Shown here: positions 8,327-16,868 of the stretch, piece after piece
Layout: each line of letters starts with the position of its first letter
Position numbering within the stretch: position 1 is the first letter of the stretch
Source: Streptomyces sp. NRRL S-337
GTDB lineage: Bacteria > Actinomycetota > Actinomycetes > Streptomycetales > Streptomycetaceae
Assembly (NCBI RefSeq): GCF_000720175.1
Contig: NZ_JOIX01000035.1
Location: forward strand, 1-64,000
Length of the DNA: 64,000 bases
Direction of reading: 5' to 3'
Notes under the pieces: model-generated
The model's database searches: none
Seen by the model: the letters and a program-made list of their open reading frames with translations, nothing else
Told to the model about the DNA's origin: nothing
Position numbers and translations under genes: made by a program

Positions 8327-9486
8327 CCGACGCCGATCCCGCCCCCCGGCCGCTGACCGTCGGCGGGTACGCCGCGCTCGCCAAGAACCGGCTGCCCCCT
8401 GCCACGTGGCACTACATCCAGGGCGGAGCCGGTACGGAGAGCACCGTTCGGGCCAACCGCGCCGCGTACCGCCGGCTCCGCCTCCGGCCCCGGGTGCTGG
8501 CCGACGTCTCCCGGTGTGACCTGTCGGCCACGGTGCTGGGGGACCCGGTCGGCGCGCCGCTCGGCATCGCGCCGATGGCCTACCACCAACTCGCCTGCGA
8601 CGAAGGGGAAGTGGCCACGGTGCGGGCGGCCGGGGCGCCCGGGCTGCGGATCCCGACCATCGTCAGCATCTTCGCCAGCCGGACCTTCGAGGACCTCGCC
8701 GCACAGGCCACCGGACCGCTCTGGCTGCAGCTCTACTGGCTGCACCGGCGGGACGTGTTGCGCACGGTGGTGCGGCGCGCGGAGGCCGCCGGGTTCCGCG
8801 CGCTGGTGCTCACCGTGGACACCCCGCGGCTCGGCAGACGGCTGCGCGAGGTGCGGCACGGCTTCCACCTGCCCCCGGGCGTCGTCGCCCGCAACCTGGA
8901 CGGCGAGGTCACCGGCTTCCTGCACGACCGGCAGGACGGCAGCTCCGCCCTGGCCCGGCACGCCGACGCCTTCATCGACCCCTCGCTGAGCTGGTCCGAT
9001 CTGGACCGGTTGCGCGAGCAGACGCGGCTGCCGCTCCTCCTCAAGGGCGTCCTCACCGCCGAGGACGCGGCCCGCGCCGCCGGGATCGGCATCGACGGGA
9101 TCGTGGTGTCCAACCACGGCGGACGCCAACTCGACGGCGCCGTCGCCACGTTGGACGCGCTGCCGGAGGTCGTGGCGGCGGTCGACGGCCGCTGCCCGGT
9201 GTTCCTCGACGGCGGCATCCGCCACGGGACCGACGTGCTGAAGGCGCTGGCGCTGGGCGCGCGGACGGTCTTCGTCGGCAGACCCGTGCTGTGGGGACTG
9301 GCCGCCGGCGGCGAGGCCGGGGCGCGCGAGGTGCTCACCCTGCTGCGGGACGAACTGGAGGACGCCATGGCGCTGGCCGGCCGCCCCTCCCTCGCCGCCC
9401 TCGACCCGGCGCTGCTGGCCCGCGGCCCGGCCGCGGCGGCACCGAACGCATCGTACGAGGACCCGGATCTTCGGAAAGGACCATGA
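8323..9486 (+). CDS. hmo: 4-hydroxymandelate oxidase (FMN alpha-hydroxy-acid oxidase)
   Basis: 387 residues of the FMN-dependent lactate oxidase/mandelate dehydrogenase family. It should oxidise 4-hydroxymandelate to 4-hydroxybenzoylformate. Visible signatures: an N-terminal Y-I-Q-G-G-A-G segment (about residue 31), and the active-site block VSNHGGRQLDG (about 263) carrying the catalytic His and Arg, followed by DGGIRHGTDVLKALALGA for flavin phosphate binding. It is a soluble protein overlapping both neighbours by 4 nt. The only hydroxymandelate oxidase in the window. Confidence 0.9.
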   Translation: MTDADPAPRPLTVGGYAALAKNRLPPATWHYIQGGAGTESTVRANRAAYRRLRLRPRVLADVSRCDLSATVLGDPVGAPLGIAPMAYHQLACDEGEVATVRAAGAPGLRIPTIVSIFASRTFEDLAAQATGPLWLQLYWLHRRDVLRTVVRRAEAAGFRALVLTVDTPRLGRRLREVRHGFHLPPGVVARNLDGEVTGFLHDRQDGSSALARHADAFIDPSLSWSDLDRLREQTRLPLLLKGVLTAEDAARAAGIGIDGIVVSNHGGRQLDGAVATLDALPEVVAAVDGRCPVFLDGGIRHGTDVLKALALGARTVFVGRPVLWGLAAGGEAGAREVLTLLRDELEDAMALAGRPSLAALDPALLARGPAAAAPNASYEDPDLRKGP

Positions 9487-10397
9487 TGACCACCGAGCCG
9501 TTCCAGCTCAGCGACCACGACCGGGCGTTGCTGCCCACCGACGACGACGTGCTGTTCTACCAGGAGCACGGCTGGTACCTGTCGAAGAAGCTGCTGACCG
9601 ACGACGAGGTCGACACGCTCGTGGCGGCCAGTGAGCGCTTCTACGCCGGTCACCGGGACCGGACCCTCCCGGTCCGGCCGCCGCGGCTGGCGTACTGGGA
9701 GCCGGAGAAGGGCGACGTCCACCGGCACAACGACTACATCTTCTACGAGGACGACACGATCCGGAGCATCCTGTCCAAGCCGCTCATCGGGGCGGTCGCC
9801 GCGCGCATCGCGGAGACCAGCCAGATACGGCTGTGGAACAGCACCCTGATCTACAAGCCGCCGCGGCCCGAGGACGAGGGCAACATCGTGCCCTGGCACT
9901 TCGACCGCCACTACTGGCAGACCTGCACCTCCGACGAGATGCTGACCGCCTTCATCCCCTTCCACGACTGTGACGAGGAGATGGGCACCATCACCATGGT
10001 CGACGGCAGCCACCGGTGGAAGGAGATCGGCGGCAACGACGCGACCACCAAGCACTTCGCCGAGCGGGACCGTTCCGAGCTGGACGAGATGCTGGAAGAG
10101 AACGCCGCCTTCAACAACGTCTCGGTCCGCAAGGTGCCCGTCGTCATCCCGAAGGGGCACATCAGCTTCCACCACTGCCGCACCTACCACGGCAGCGGGC
10201 TGAACCGCAGCGACCGCCCGCGCCGGGCGATCTCGTTCCACCTCCAGGACCGGACGAACCAGTGGCGGCCGTTCGAGATCTCCACCGGCGAGCGGGTCGT
10301 CTACAACAACGACGTCCTCGTCCGCAAGGACGCGGGCGGCAACCCCGACTACACGGACCCGGACTTCTGCCCGGTGCTCTGGCAGGAGCAGGCGTAA
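9483..10397 (+). CDS. PhyH-family Fe(II)/2-oxoglutarate dioxygenase
   Basis: 304 residues, phytanoyl-CoA dioxygenase superfamily. The 2-His-1-carboxylate site is visible: PWHFDRHYW (H-x-D, about residue 138) and the distal His in YHGSGLNRSDRPRRAI, whose Arg would bind 2-oxoglutarate. It lies between hydroxymandelate oxidase and HpgT with 4-nt and 1-nt overlaps, so it is probably co-translated. It is not part of the canonical HmaS-Hmo-HpgT route. Possible roles are hydroxylation of Hpg, of an Hpg precursor, or of the peptide. The substrate cannot be read from sequence. Confidence 0.8.
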   Translation: MMTTEPFQLSDHDRALLPTDDDVLFYQEHGWYLSKKLLTDDEVDTLVAASERFYAGHRDRTLPVRPPRLAYWEPEKGDVHRHNDYIFYEDDTIRSILSKPLIGAVAARIAETSQIRLWNSTLIYKPPRPEDEGNIVPWHFDRHYWQTCTSDEMLTAFIPFHDCDEEMGTITMVDGSHRWKEIGGNDATTKHFAERDRSELDEMLEENAAFNNVSVRKVPVVIPKGHISFHHCRTYHGSGLNRSDRPRRAISFHLQDRTNQWRPFEISTGERVVYNNDVLVRKDAGGNPDYTDPDFCPVLWQEQA

Positions 10398-11716
10398 TGC
10401 CGCGGCCCGGACCGGACGCCGAGCTCAGGCCGGCCGATCTGCACTCGTCCCTCTCGGACCCGCTGCTCGACGTGATGAACTTCCTCAACGAGGTCACGCT
10501 GCGGTACCCCGAGGCGATCTCGTTCGGTCCGGGCCGCCCCTACGACGGGTTCTTCGAGGTGGACCGGATCGGCGGCTACCTCGACACCTACACGCGCCAC
10601 CTGGAGCAGGACCTCGGCCGCTCACCCGAAGAGGTGCGCACCGCGCTGTTCCAGTACGGGCGCACCAACGGCCAGATCCACGAGCTGGTGGCCCGGACGA
10701 TCGCCCACGACGAGGGCATCCACACCGACCCGTCGGCCGTCGTGGTCACCGTCGGCTGCCAGGAGGCGATGCTCCTGGTCCTGCGGGCGCTGATCGCCGG
10801 GCCGGACGACGTCCTGCTGGTCACCGACCCCGGCTACGTCGGCATCACGGGCGCCGCGCGGGTGCTGGACGCCGCGACCGTGCCGGTACCCGAGGACGGC
10901 ACCGGACTGGACCTCGACGCGCTGCGCGCCACCGTCCGGGAGCTCCGCGCCCGCGGCAAGCGGCCGCGTGCGGTGTACGTGATCCCCGACTTCGCCAACC
11001 CCTCCGGGGCGTCGATGCCCACCGGGAAGCGGCGCGCGCTGCTCGATCTCGCCGCGGAGGAGGACCTGTTGCTGCTGGAGGACAACCCGTACGGGTTCTT
11101 CAGCCGTACCGGGGAGCAGCGGCCCACCCTGAAGTCCCTGGACACCCGGCACCGGGTGATCTACTTCGGCTCCTTCGTCAAGACCTGCTTCCCGGGTGCC
11201 CGCGTCGGCTACGTCATCGCCGATCAGCCGGTCATCGGCGAGAACGGCGAGCGCACCCTGCTCGCCGACGAACTGTCGAAGATCAAGAGCATGGTCACGG
11301 TGAACACCCCGGCGATCGCCCAGGCGGCCATCGGGGGCATGCTCCTGACGCACGGGTGCCGGCTGCGCGACGCCAACAAGGACCTCATCGAGTTCTACCG
11401 CGGCACCATGGACGCGCTGCTGGCCGCCCTCGCCCGCCATCTGCCGCAGGACCGGTGGGAGGTGCGGTGGAACGTGCCGGACGGCGGGTTCTTCCTCGTC
11501 CTGACCCTGCCGTTCGCCGTCGACAACGCCTTCCTGGAGGAATCGGCCCGCGACCACGGCGTCATCTGGACCCCGATGAGCTACTTCTACCTGGGCGACG
11601 GCGGAGAGCGCCAACTGCGGCTTTCGGCCAGTTACCTGACGCCCGAGCGGATCGAGGAGGGGGTGCGCCGGCTGGCCGCGCACATCATCCAGCGGATCAC
11701 CCAGGGCGCTGGATGA
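10397..11716 (+). CDS. hpgT: 4-hydroxyphenylglycine aminotransferase, PLP fold type I
   Basis: 439 residues resembling HpgT and the 2-aminoadipate/MocR-like aminotransferases. It should transaminate 4-hydroxybenzoylformate to Hpg, often with tyrosine as amino donor. Visible: substrate-loop segment SFGPGRPYDGFF near residue 35, VVVTVGCQEAMLLVLRAL near 112, the PDFANPSG block near 195, and the PLP lysine in GSFVKTCFPGARVGY near 258. No N-terminal GntR HTH is present, so it is an enzyme and not a regulator. TAATG junction with the PhyH gene. The assignment rests on fold and on its place next to HmaS and Hmo. Confidence 0.85.
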   Translation: MPRPGPDAELRPADLHSSLSDPLLDVMNFLNEVTLRYPEAISFGPGRPYDGFFEVDRIGGYLDTYTRHLEQDLGRSPEEVRTALFQYGRTNGQIHELVARTIAHDEGIHTDPSAVVVTVGCQEAMLLVLRALIAGPDDVLLVTDPGYVGITGAARVLDAATVPVPEDGTGLDLDALRATVRELRARGKRPRAVYVIPDFANPSGASMPTGKRRALLDLAAEEDLLLLEDNPYGFFSRTGEQRPTLKSLDTRHRVIYFGSFVKTCFPGARVGYVIADQPVIGENGERTLLADELSKIKSMVTVNTPAIAQAAIGGMLLTHGCRLRDANKDLIEFYRGTMDALLAALARHLPQDRWEVRWNVPDGGFFLVLTLPFAVDNAFLEESARDHGVIWTPMSYFYLGDGGERQLRLSASYLTPERIEEGVRRLAAHIIQRITQGAG

Positions 11717-12783
11717 CCGCGAACGCACTGCGCACCGTCGCCGTCGTCGGCACCGGGCTCATCGGCACCTCCGTCGCCCTCGCCCTGGCGGCGCGGGGCA
11801 TCACCACCCACCTGATCGACCGGGACCGCGACGCGGCCCGCACCGCCGCCGCACTGGGCGCCGGGACGGCCGGTGCACCGCCCGGTCAGGTGGACCTCGC
11901 GGTGCTCGCGGTACCGCCCGGGAGCGTGGCCGGCGTCCTGGAGGAGCACCAGAAGAACGGTCTGGCGCGGGCGTACACCGATGTCGCCAGCGTGAAGGGC
12001 CCGCCGCTCGACGGGATCGCGGCCCGCGGCGGTGACCTGGGCTCCTTCGTCGGCGGCCACCCCATGGCCGGGCGGGAACGCTCGGGTCCGCTGGCGGCCC
12101 GGGCCGAGCTGTTCGAGGGCCGGCCGTGGGTGCTCACGCCCGACCCGGCGACCGAACCGGCCGTTCTGGGGCGGGCGCTGGAACTGGTCCGGCTGTGCGG
12201 CGCGGTGCCGGTCGTCCTCGATGCCGAGGCCCATGACCACGCCGTCGCGCTCATCTCCCATGTCCCGCACCTCCTCGCCACCTTGATGGCGGCCCGGTTG
12301 GACGACGGGGAAGAGGTGGCGCTGCGGCTCGCCGGCCAGGGGCTGCGCGACGTCACCCGGATCGCCGCGGGCGACGCCGGACTGTGGACGGACATCCTCA
12401 CGACCAACGCGGAGGCCGTGGCGGCCGTGCTGGACGGGCTCGCCGGCGACCTGGACACCGTGCGCCGCGCGCTGCGCGGCCCGGACCCCGCGGAGCTGAC
12501 CGGTCTGCTCGAACGGGGCAACACGGGATATGCCCGGATCCCCGGCAAGCCCGGCGGAACTGCCGTAGCGTACGCATCGGTTCGGGTGGTCCTGCGTGAC
12601 CGGGCGGGTGAGCTGGCCCGACTGCTCTCCGCCGCATCGGCGGTGGGGGCGAACATCGAGGACGTCCACCTGGAGCACGCCACGGACGGCTCCGCCGGAC
12701 TGGCGGAACTCCTGGTGGCGGACGGTTCGGCCGGCACACTCACGGCCGAACTCCGGCGCCGCGAGTGGACCGTCCACACCTGA
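11713..12783 (+). CDS. tyrA: Prephenate dehydrogenase with C-terminal ACT-like domain
   Basis: 356 residues. It makes 4-hydroxyphenylpyruvate from prephenate, so it supplies the substrate of hydroxymandelate synthase. The N-terminal Rossmann motif GTGLIGTSVALALAARG is at about residue 12, the conserved GGHPMAGRERSG segment near 114, and an HDHAVALISHVPHLLAT-like segment near 178. Residues about 280-356 form an ACT-like fold. Cluster-borne tyrA genes are typical of Hpg and glycopeptide clusters. Overlaps the aminotransferase gene by 4 nt. Confidence 0.9.
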   Translation: MTANALRTVAVVGTGLIGTSVALALAARGITTHLIDRDRDAARTAAALGAGTAGAPPGQVDLAVLAVPPGSVAGVLEEHQKNGLARAYTDVASVKGPPLDGIAARGGDLGSFVGGHPMAGRERSGPLAARAELFEGRPWVLTPDPATEPAVLGRALELVRLCGAVPVVLDAEAHDHAVALISHVPHLLATLMAARLDDGEEVALRLAGQGLRDVTRIAAGDAGLWTDILTTNAEAVAAVLDGLAGDLDTVRRALRGPDPAELTGLLERGNTGYARIPGKPGGTAVAYASVRVVLRDRAGELARLLSAASAVGANIEDVHLEHATDGSAGLAELLVADGSAGTLTAELRRREWTVHT

Positions 12784-12854
12784 CGCGCCGCGCGTGATCC
12801 CCGAGCCGTACCGGGCCGGACCGGCCCTCGTCGAGCGAATCCAGGAGTACGACC

Positions 12855-13886
12855 GTGCGGGCAGCAGTGATGTTCGGGGCAGGGGACGTCCAGGTGAAGG
12901 AGGTGCCCGACGCCCGGATCGACCGGCCGACCGACGCCGTGGTGCGGGTCACCCACGCCGCGATCTGCGGCAGCGACCTGTGGCGCTACGGGAAGATGCC
13001 GCCGAACCCGGACGGGGTGCGGCTCGGCCATGAATTCATCGGCGTGGTCGAGGAGACCGGCGCCGAGGTCACCTCCGTACGCCGCGGAGACCTCGTCCTC
13101 GCGCCCTTCAAGTGGTCCGACGGCACCTGCGAGTTCTGCCGGGACGGGCTGCCCAACTCCTGCCTGAACGGCGGGTTCTGGGGCGGGGAGCTGGACGGCG
13201 GTCAGGGCGAGGCGGTCCGCGTCCCCCAGGCCGACGGCACCCTCCTCCCGCTCCCCATGGAACCGGACGACCCTCGGGTGCCGGCGGTGCTCGCCCTGTC
13301 CGACGTGCTGTGCACGGGGCACCACGCGGCCCGCGCCGCGCAGGCCGGCCCCGGCCGGACCGTCGCCGTGGTGGGGGACGGCGCGGTCGGGCTGTGCGGT
13401 GTGCTGGCCGCGGCCCGGCTGGGCGCGGAGCGCATCATCGTCCTCGGCCGGCACACCGCGCGGACGGACCTCGCGCGGCGGTTCGGCGCCGTGGAGGTGG
13501 TGCCGGAGCGCGGCACGGAGGCCGTCGAGCGGGTCAAGGAGCTGACCGGCGGCCACGGGGCGCATGCGGTGCTGGAGTGCGTCGGGACCGGCGCGGCCCT
13601 GCGGGACGCCCTGGACATGGCCCGCCCCGGCGGTGCCGTCGGCTACGTCGGTGTGCCCCAGGACGGCGACGGCGTCGACGTACGGCGCTTCTACCGCCGC
13701 AACGTCACCCTCGCCGGCGGCGTCGCCCCGGCCCGGGCCCACGCCCCCGAGCTCCTCCCCGACGTGCTGTCCGGACGTCTCGACGCGTCCGCGATCTTCG
13801 ACCGCACGGTCGGGCTGGACGGCGTCCCGGACGGCTACAAGGCCATGGCCGGACGCGAGGCCCTCAAGGTGCTCATCCGCCCCTGA
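12855..13886 (+). CDS. Zinc-dependent alcohol dehydrogenase (MDR superfamily)
   Basis: 343 residues. The GTG start has an AGGAG site 7 nt upstream. The catalytic zinc region is clear (AAICGSDLW near 36, GHEFIGVVEETG near 60). A structural-zinc loop is present (GTCEFCRDGLPNSC), but I count three cysteines where four are usual. The Rossmann stretch is VAVVGDGAVGLCGVLAAARLGA near 170. It ends the Hpg operon after a 71-nt gap and is followed by a hairpin terminator. Its substrate is unknown; it could oxidise a hydroxyl introduced by the PhyH enzyme. It is not required for Hpg itself. Confidence 0.8.
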   Translation: MRAAVMFGAGDVQVKEVPDARIDRPTDAVVRVTHAAICGSDLWRYGKMPPNPDGVRLGHEFIGVVEETGAEVTSVRRGDLVLAPFKWSDGTCEFCRDGLPNSCLNGGFWGGELDGGQGEAVRVPQADGTLLPLPMEPDDPRVPAVLALSDVLCTGHHAARAAQAGPGRTVAVVGDGAVGLCGVLAAARLGAERIIVLGRHTARTDLARRFGAVEVVPERGTEAVERVKELTGGHGAHAVLECVGTGAALRDALDMARPGGAVGYVGVPQDGDGVDVRRFYRRNVTLAGGVAPARAHAPELLPDVLSGRLDASAIFDRTVGLDGVPDGYKAMAGREALKVLIRP

Positions 13887-13929
13887 GGACCCTCCGGTCG
13901 TTGTTGTCGTCGTTGCTGTTCGTTCCTGC

Positions 13930-13962
13930 GCCCCGCTCCCCGGCCGTACCGGGAAGCGGGGC
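13930..13962. terminator. Bidirectional hairpin terminator
   Basis: GCCCCGCTCCCCGG pairs with CCGGGAAGCGGGGC around a short loop, one mismatch in the stem. It lies between the convergent dehydrogenase and PhzF-like genes, so it can serve both. Confidence 0.7.
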
Positions 13963-13991
13963 GCTCGTCCTGTGCCGGCCGCCGTGTGGCG

Positions 13992-14795
13992 TCAGCTTCC
14001 CACCGGGCTCAGCTCCCCGTTGAACACCGTCACCGCCTGACCCAGCAGGGTCACCCGGTCACCGCGCAGCTCGACGCCCACCCGGCCGCCGCGCGGGGAG
14101 AGTTGGAGACCGGTCAGCTCGGTCCGGCCGAGCCGTTGGGCCCAGAAGGGCGCCAGTACGCAGTGGGCGGCGCCGGTGACGGGGTCCTCGGGTATGCCCG
14201 CGGCCGGGGCGAAGACCCGGGAGACGAAGTCGTGATCGGCACCCGCCGGGGCGGCCGCGGTCACGATGACCGCCCGGCCGCTGAAGGCGGCCAGCGCGAC
14301 GATGTCCGGGGCCAGGTCCCGCACCGCGGCGGCCTCCGCCAGTTCCACCAGCAGATCGTGCCGGGCCCGGCCGGTCCACACCGGGTCGGTTCCCAGCGCC
14401 TTGGCCAGCCCCAACGGCACCGGCTCGGCGGCCGGCGGGTCCGCCGGGAAGTCCAGGGTGATGTCACCGCGGCCGTGCCGCCGGGCGGTGAGCACCCCGC
14501 TCAGCGTCTCGAAGCGCAGGGTCGCGTCCTGGGCCGCGTCCCTGGTCGTGTGGAGCACATGGGCGGTGGCGAGGGTGGCGTGTCCGCAGAGGTCCACCTC
14601 CACCGTCGGCGTGAACCACCGCAGCCCGTAGGAGTTCTCTCCCACGCGGTGCACGAAAGCGGTTTCCGACAAATTGAGTTCGGCGGCGACCTGCTGCATC
14701 CAGGCCACCTCGGCCGGCTTCTCCAGCAGACAGACACCGGCGGGATTACCGGCGAACGGCCGGTCGGTGAACGCATCGACGATGAAGGTGCGCAT
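13992..14795 (-). CDS. PhzF-like isomerase/epimerase family protein
   Basis: 267 residues, diaminopimelate-epimerase-like two-lobed fold of the PhzF family. It begins MRTFIVDAFTDRPFAGNPAGVCLLE, the family's typical start. The catalytic Glu of PhzF proteins lies in the NLSETAFV segment (about residue 45), which is intact, and the second lobe carries the EDPVTGAAHC block near 215. Members isomerise or cyclise small metabolites; substrate unknown. It is transcribed divergently from the exporter gene. It may or may not belong to the peptide cluster. Confidence 0.8.
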   Translation of the reverse strand: MRTFIVDAFTDRPFAGNPAGVCLLEKPAEVAWMQQVAAELNLSETAFVHRVGENSYGLRWFTPTVEVDLCGHATLATAHVLHTTRDAAQDATLRFETLSGVLTARRHGRGDITLDFPADPPAAEPVPLGLAKALGTDPVWTGRARHDLLVELAEAAAVRDLAPDIVALAAFSGRAVIVTAAAPAGADHDFVSRVFAPAAGIPEDPVTGAAHCVLAPFWAQRLGRTELTGLQLSPRGGRVGVELRGDRVTLLGQAVTVFNGELSPVGS

Positions 14796-15022
14796 GGCCT
14801 GAAGCTACTGCCGGTAAGACATCAAGAGGTGAAATGAGGGCACTTGCCGCTGTTGGTACCGCATTCCAGCGCCCATCGGAGCAGGGGGAACGGTCCGAGA
14901 GGAGCCTGTTTACGCCCCCACGCGATCACTAGGATTCAGATCCGAACGTCGAACCGCCGGCCACCGCCACGGAATCGAGGCGGCGGGCCCAGGGGGCGCA
15001 TTCCGCGTCCGGAAGGGCATGC

Positions 15023-16285
15023 ATGCAGACCACGGAAGCCAAAGTCCCGCCCTTACTTCTCGCGGTGCTCATCTCCTTGAGCGTGGGCGGCCTGATGTCC
15101 TCCGATATCAACCTCCCCGGCCTGGCGCAGACCGCCCACGCCCTGGGCACCTCCGTCTCCGCGGTCCAGGCGACCTTCAGCCCGTACCTGGTCGGCCTGC
15201 TCGTCGCCCAACTCCTCTACGGCCCCTGGTCCGACGCGATCGGCCGCCGGCGGCTCGTCATCGGCGGCTTCACGCTGTACGCGGTGGCCTCGCTCGGCTG
15301 CGCCCTCTCCCCGAACATCGCGGTCTTCGCCACCACGCGGCTGCTCCAGGCCCTCGGTGCGGGCGCCGGGCTCGTCCTCGCCCGGGCCATCGTCGGCGAC
15401 CTCTACGGCCAGCAGACCGCGGCCCGCGTCTTCACCACGATCATGCCGGTGGTCGGCGCCTCACCGGCCATCTCCCCGCTCATGGGCGGCTATCTGACCA
15501 CCTACCTCTCCTGGCGCGCGCCCTTCTTCCTGACCGCGCTGATCGCCCTGGTCACCGTGGTCGCCGTGGTCCTCCGGGTGCCCGAGTCGCTGCCCGCGGA
15601 ACGCCGGGCACGGCGGCTGCGCACGACGGTGGGGAACTACCGCCGGCTGCTGCTGAGCGGCAAATTCTGGGGCTACGGCCTCAACCTCGGGGTGGGGTAC
15701 GCCGTTTACACCGGCTATCTGGTCGCCTCACCGGTGATCTTCCAGCGCCTGGGCATGAGCACCGAGATCAACGGCTACTGCTACATCAGCATCGCCGCCG
15801 CGTACATCACCGGCAATCTCGTCTCGCGCCGCCTGGTCAAGCGCCACTCCATCGACCGGCTGCTGGTCCGGGGCCATCTGATCTTCTCCAGCGGCGCCCT
15901 GGTGCTGCTGGCGGTGGGGCTGACCGATCCGCAGACCCCCTGGCCGCTGCTGGTGCTGATGACGGCCGTGACCATCGGCAACGGCTTCCTGTTCCCGATG
16001 TCCGTGGCGGGCGGGGTGACCTCCTTCCCCGCCATGGCCGGTGCCGCCTCCGGACTGCTGGGGGCGGTCCAGATGGCGGGCGGCAGCTTCTCGTCCCTGG
16101 TCGTCAGCAAGATTCCGCCGGACATCAGGTCGTTCGCGATCCTGGTGGCGGTCCTCGCGCTGACCGGACTGACCGCGTTCCACTGCCTGCGGGCCGTCAC
16201 GGCCCGTTCCGCCACCGCACCCACGTCACCATCGGCGGCCCCGCCGGCCGCACCGGTGGCCTCCGCGACACCGACCGACGAATGA
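15023..16285 (+). CDS. MFS drug exporter, Bcr/CflA type
   Basis: 420 residues with about 12 hydrophobic segments. The Bcr/CflA hallmark is visible: MSSDINLPGLAQ in helix 1, SPYLVGLLVAQLLYGPWSDAIGRRR (helix 2 and the loop 2-3 motif) and a proton-antiporter motif in helix 5 (VVGASPAISPLMGGYL). It sits in the cytoplasmic membrane and exports small molecules. It is followed 64 nt later by a RidA gene in the same direction, probably co-transcribed. A candidate exporter or self-resistance pump for the cluster product. Confidence 0.85.
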   Translation: MQTTEAKVPPLLLAVLISLSVGGLMSSDINLPGLAQTAHALGTSVSAVQATFSPYLVGLLVAQLLYGPWSDAIGRRRLVIGGFTLYAVASLGCALSPNIAVFATTRLLQALGAGAGLVLARAIVGDLYGQQTAARVFTTIMPVVGASPAISPLMGGYLTTYLSWRAPFFLTALIALVTVVAVVLRVPESLPAERRARRLRTTVGNYRRLLLSGKFWGYGLNLGVGYAVYTGYLVASPVIFQRLGMSTEINGYCYISIAAAYITGNLVSRRLVKRHSIDRLLVRGHLIFSSGALVLLAVGLTDPQTPWPLLVLMTAVTIGNGFLFPMSVAGGVTSFPAMAGAASGLLGAVQMAGGSFSSLVVSKIPPDIRSFAILVAVLALTGLTAFHCLRAVTARSATAPTSPSAAPPAAPVASATPTDE

Positions 16286-16349
16286 CCACCACGCGTTCAC
16301 CTACGCGGGACCACGTATTCACGTACGCAAGATTGAGGGGAAAGAAGCA

Positions 16350-16820
16350 ATGGGTCAGGTCTCACGCCGTCTGGAAGAACTCGGACTGACGCTGCCGCCG
16401 CTGCTGCCGAAGCTGGCGAATTACGTGCCGACGAAGACGGTCGGCGATCTCGTCTTCGTCTCCGGTCACGGCCCGCTGAATCCGGACGGCTCGGTGAAAT
16501 ACCGGGGACGCCTGGGTGCGGATTTCACCATCGACGAGGGCAAGGAGGCCGCCAAGCTCGTCACGCTGAACATCCTCTCCGCCCTCAATGCCGAACTCGG
16601 TGATCTCGACCGGATACGGGAATTCGTCAAACTGCTCGTGATGGTGCAGTCCGCCCCCGATTTCCAGGAACAGCACGTGGTCGCGGAGGGCGCCTCCGAC
16701 CTCCTCACCGACGTCTTCGGCTTTGAGCGCGGCTCGCACGCACGCTCCGCCGTCGGCATGATGGCCCTCCCCTTCGGCATCGCGGTCGAAATCGAGGCCG
16801 TGGTACGCATCGAGGCCTGA
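16350..16820 (+). CDS. RidA (YjgF/YER057c/UK114) family protein
   Basis: 156 residues, at the long end for the family. Core segments GDLVFVSGHGPLNPDGS and HARSAVGMMALPFGIAVEIEAVV are typical; the Arg that anchors substrate carboxylate in deaminating RidA proteins appears to be that in HARSAVG. RidA proteins hydrolyse reactive enamines/imines from PLP enzymes. In this setting it might protect aminotransferase intermediates or act in tailoring. It lies downstream of the exporter gene and ends in a shared terminator. Confidence 0.8.
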   Translation: MGQVSRRLEELGLTLPPLLPKLANYVPTKTVGDLVFVSGHGPLNPDGSVKYRGRLGADFTIDEGKEAAKLVTLNILSALNAELGDLDRIREFVKLLVMVQSAPDFQEQHVVAEGASDLLTDVFGFERGSHARSAVGMMALPFGIAVEIEAVVRIEA

Positions 16821-16834
16821 CGCCCGCCTGCCGG

Positions 16835-16868
16835 CCCTCTTCCGGGGCTCAACCGTCCCGGAAGAGGG
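16835..16868. terminator. Bidirectional hairpin terminator
   Basis: A perfect 12-bp inverted repeat (CCCTCTTCCGGG and CCCGGAAGAGGG) with a 10-nt loop lies between the convergent RidA and crotonyl-CoA reductase-like genes. It overlaps the last codons of the latter. Confidence 0.75.
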
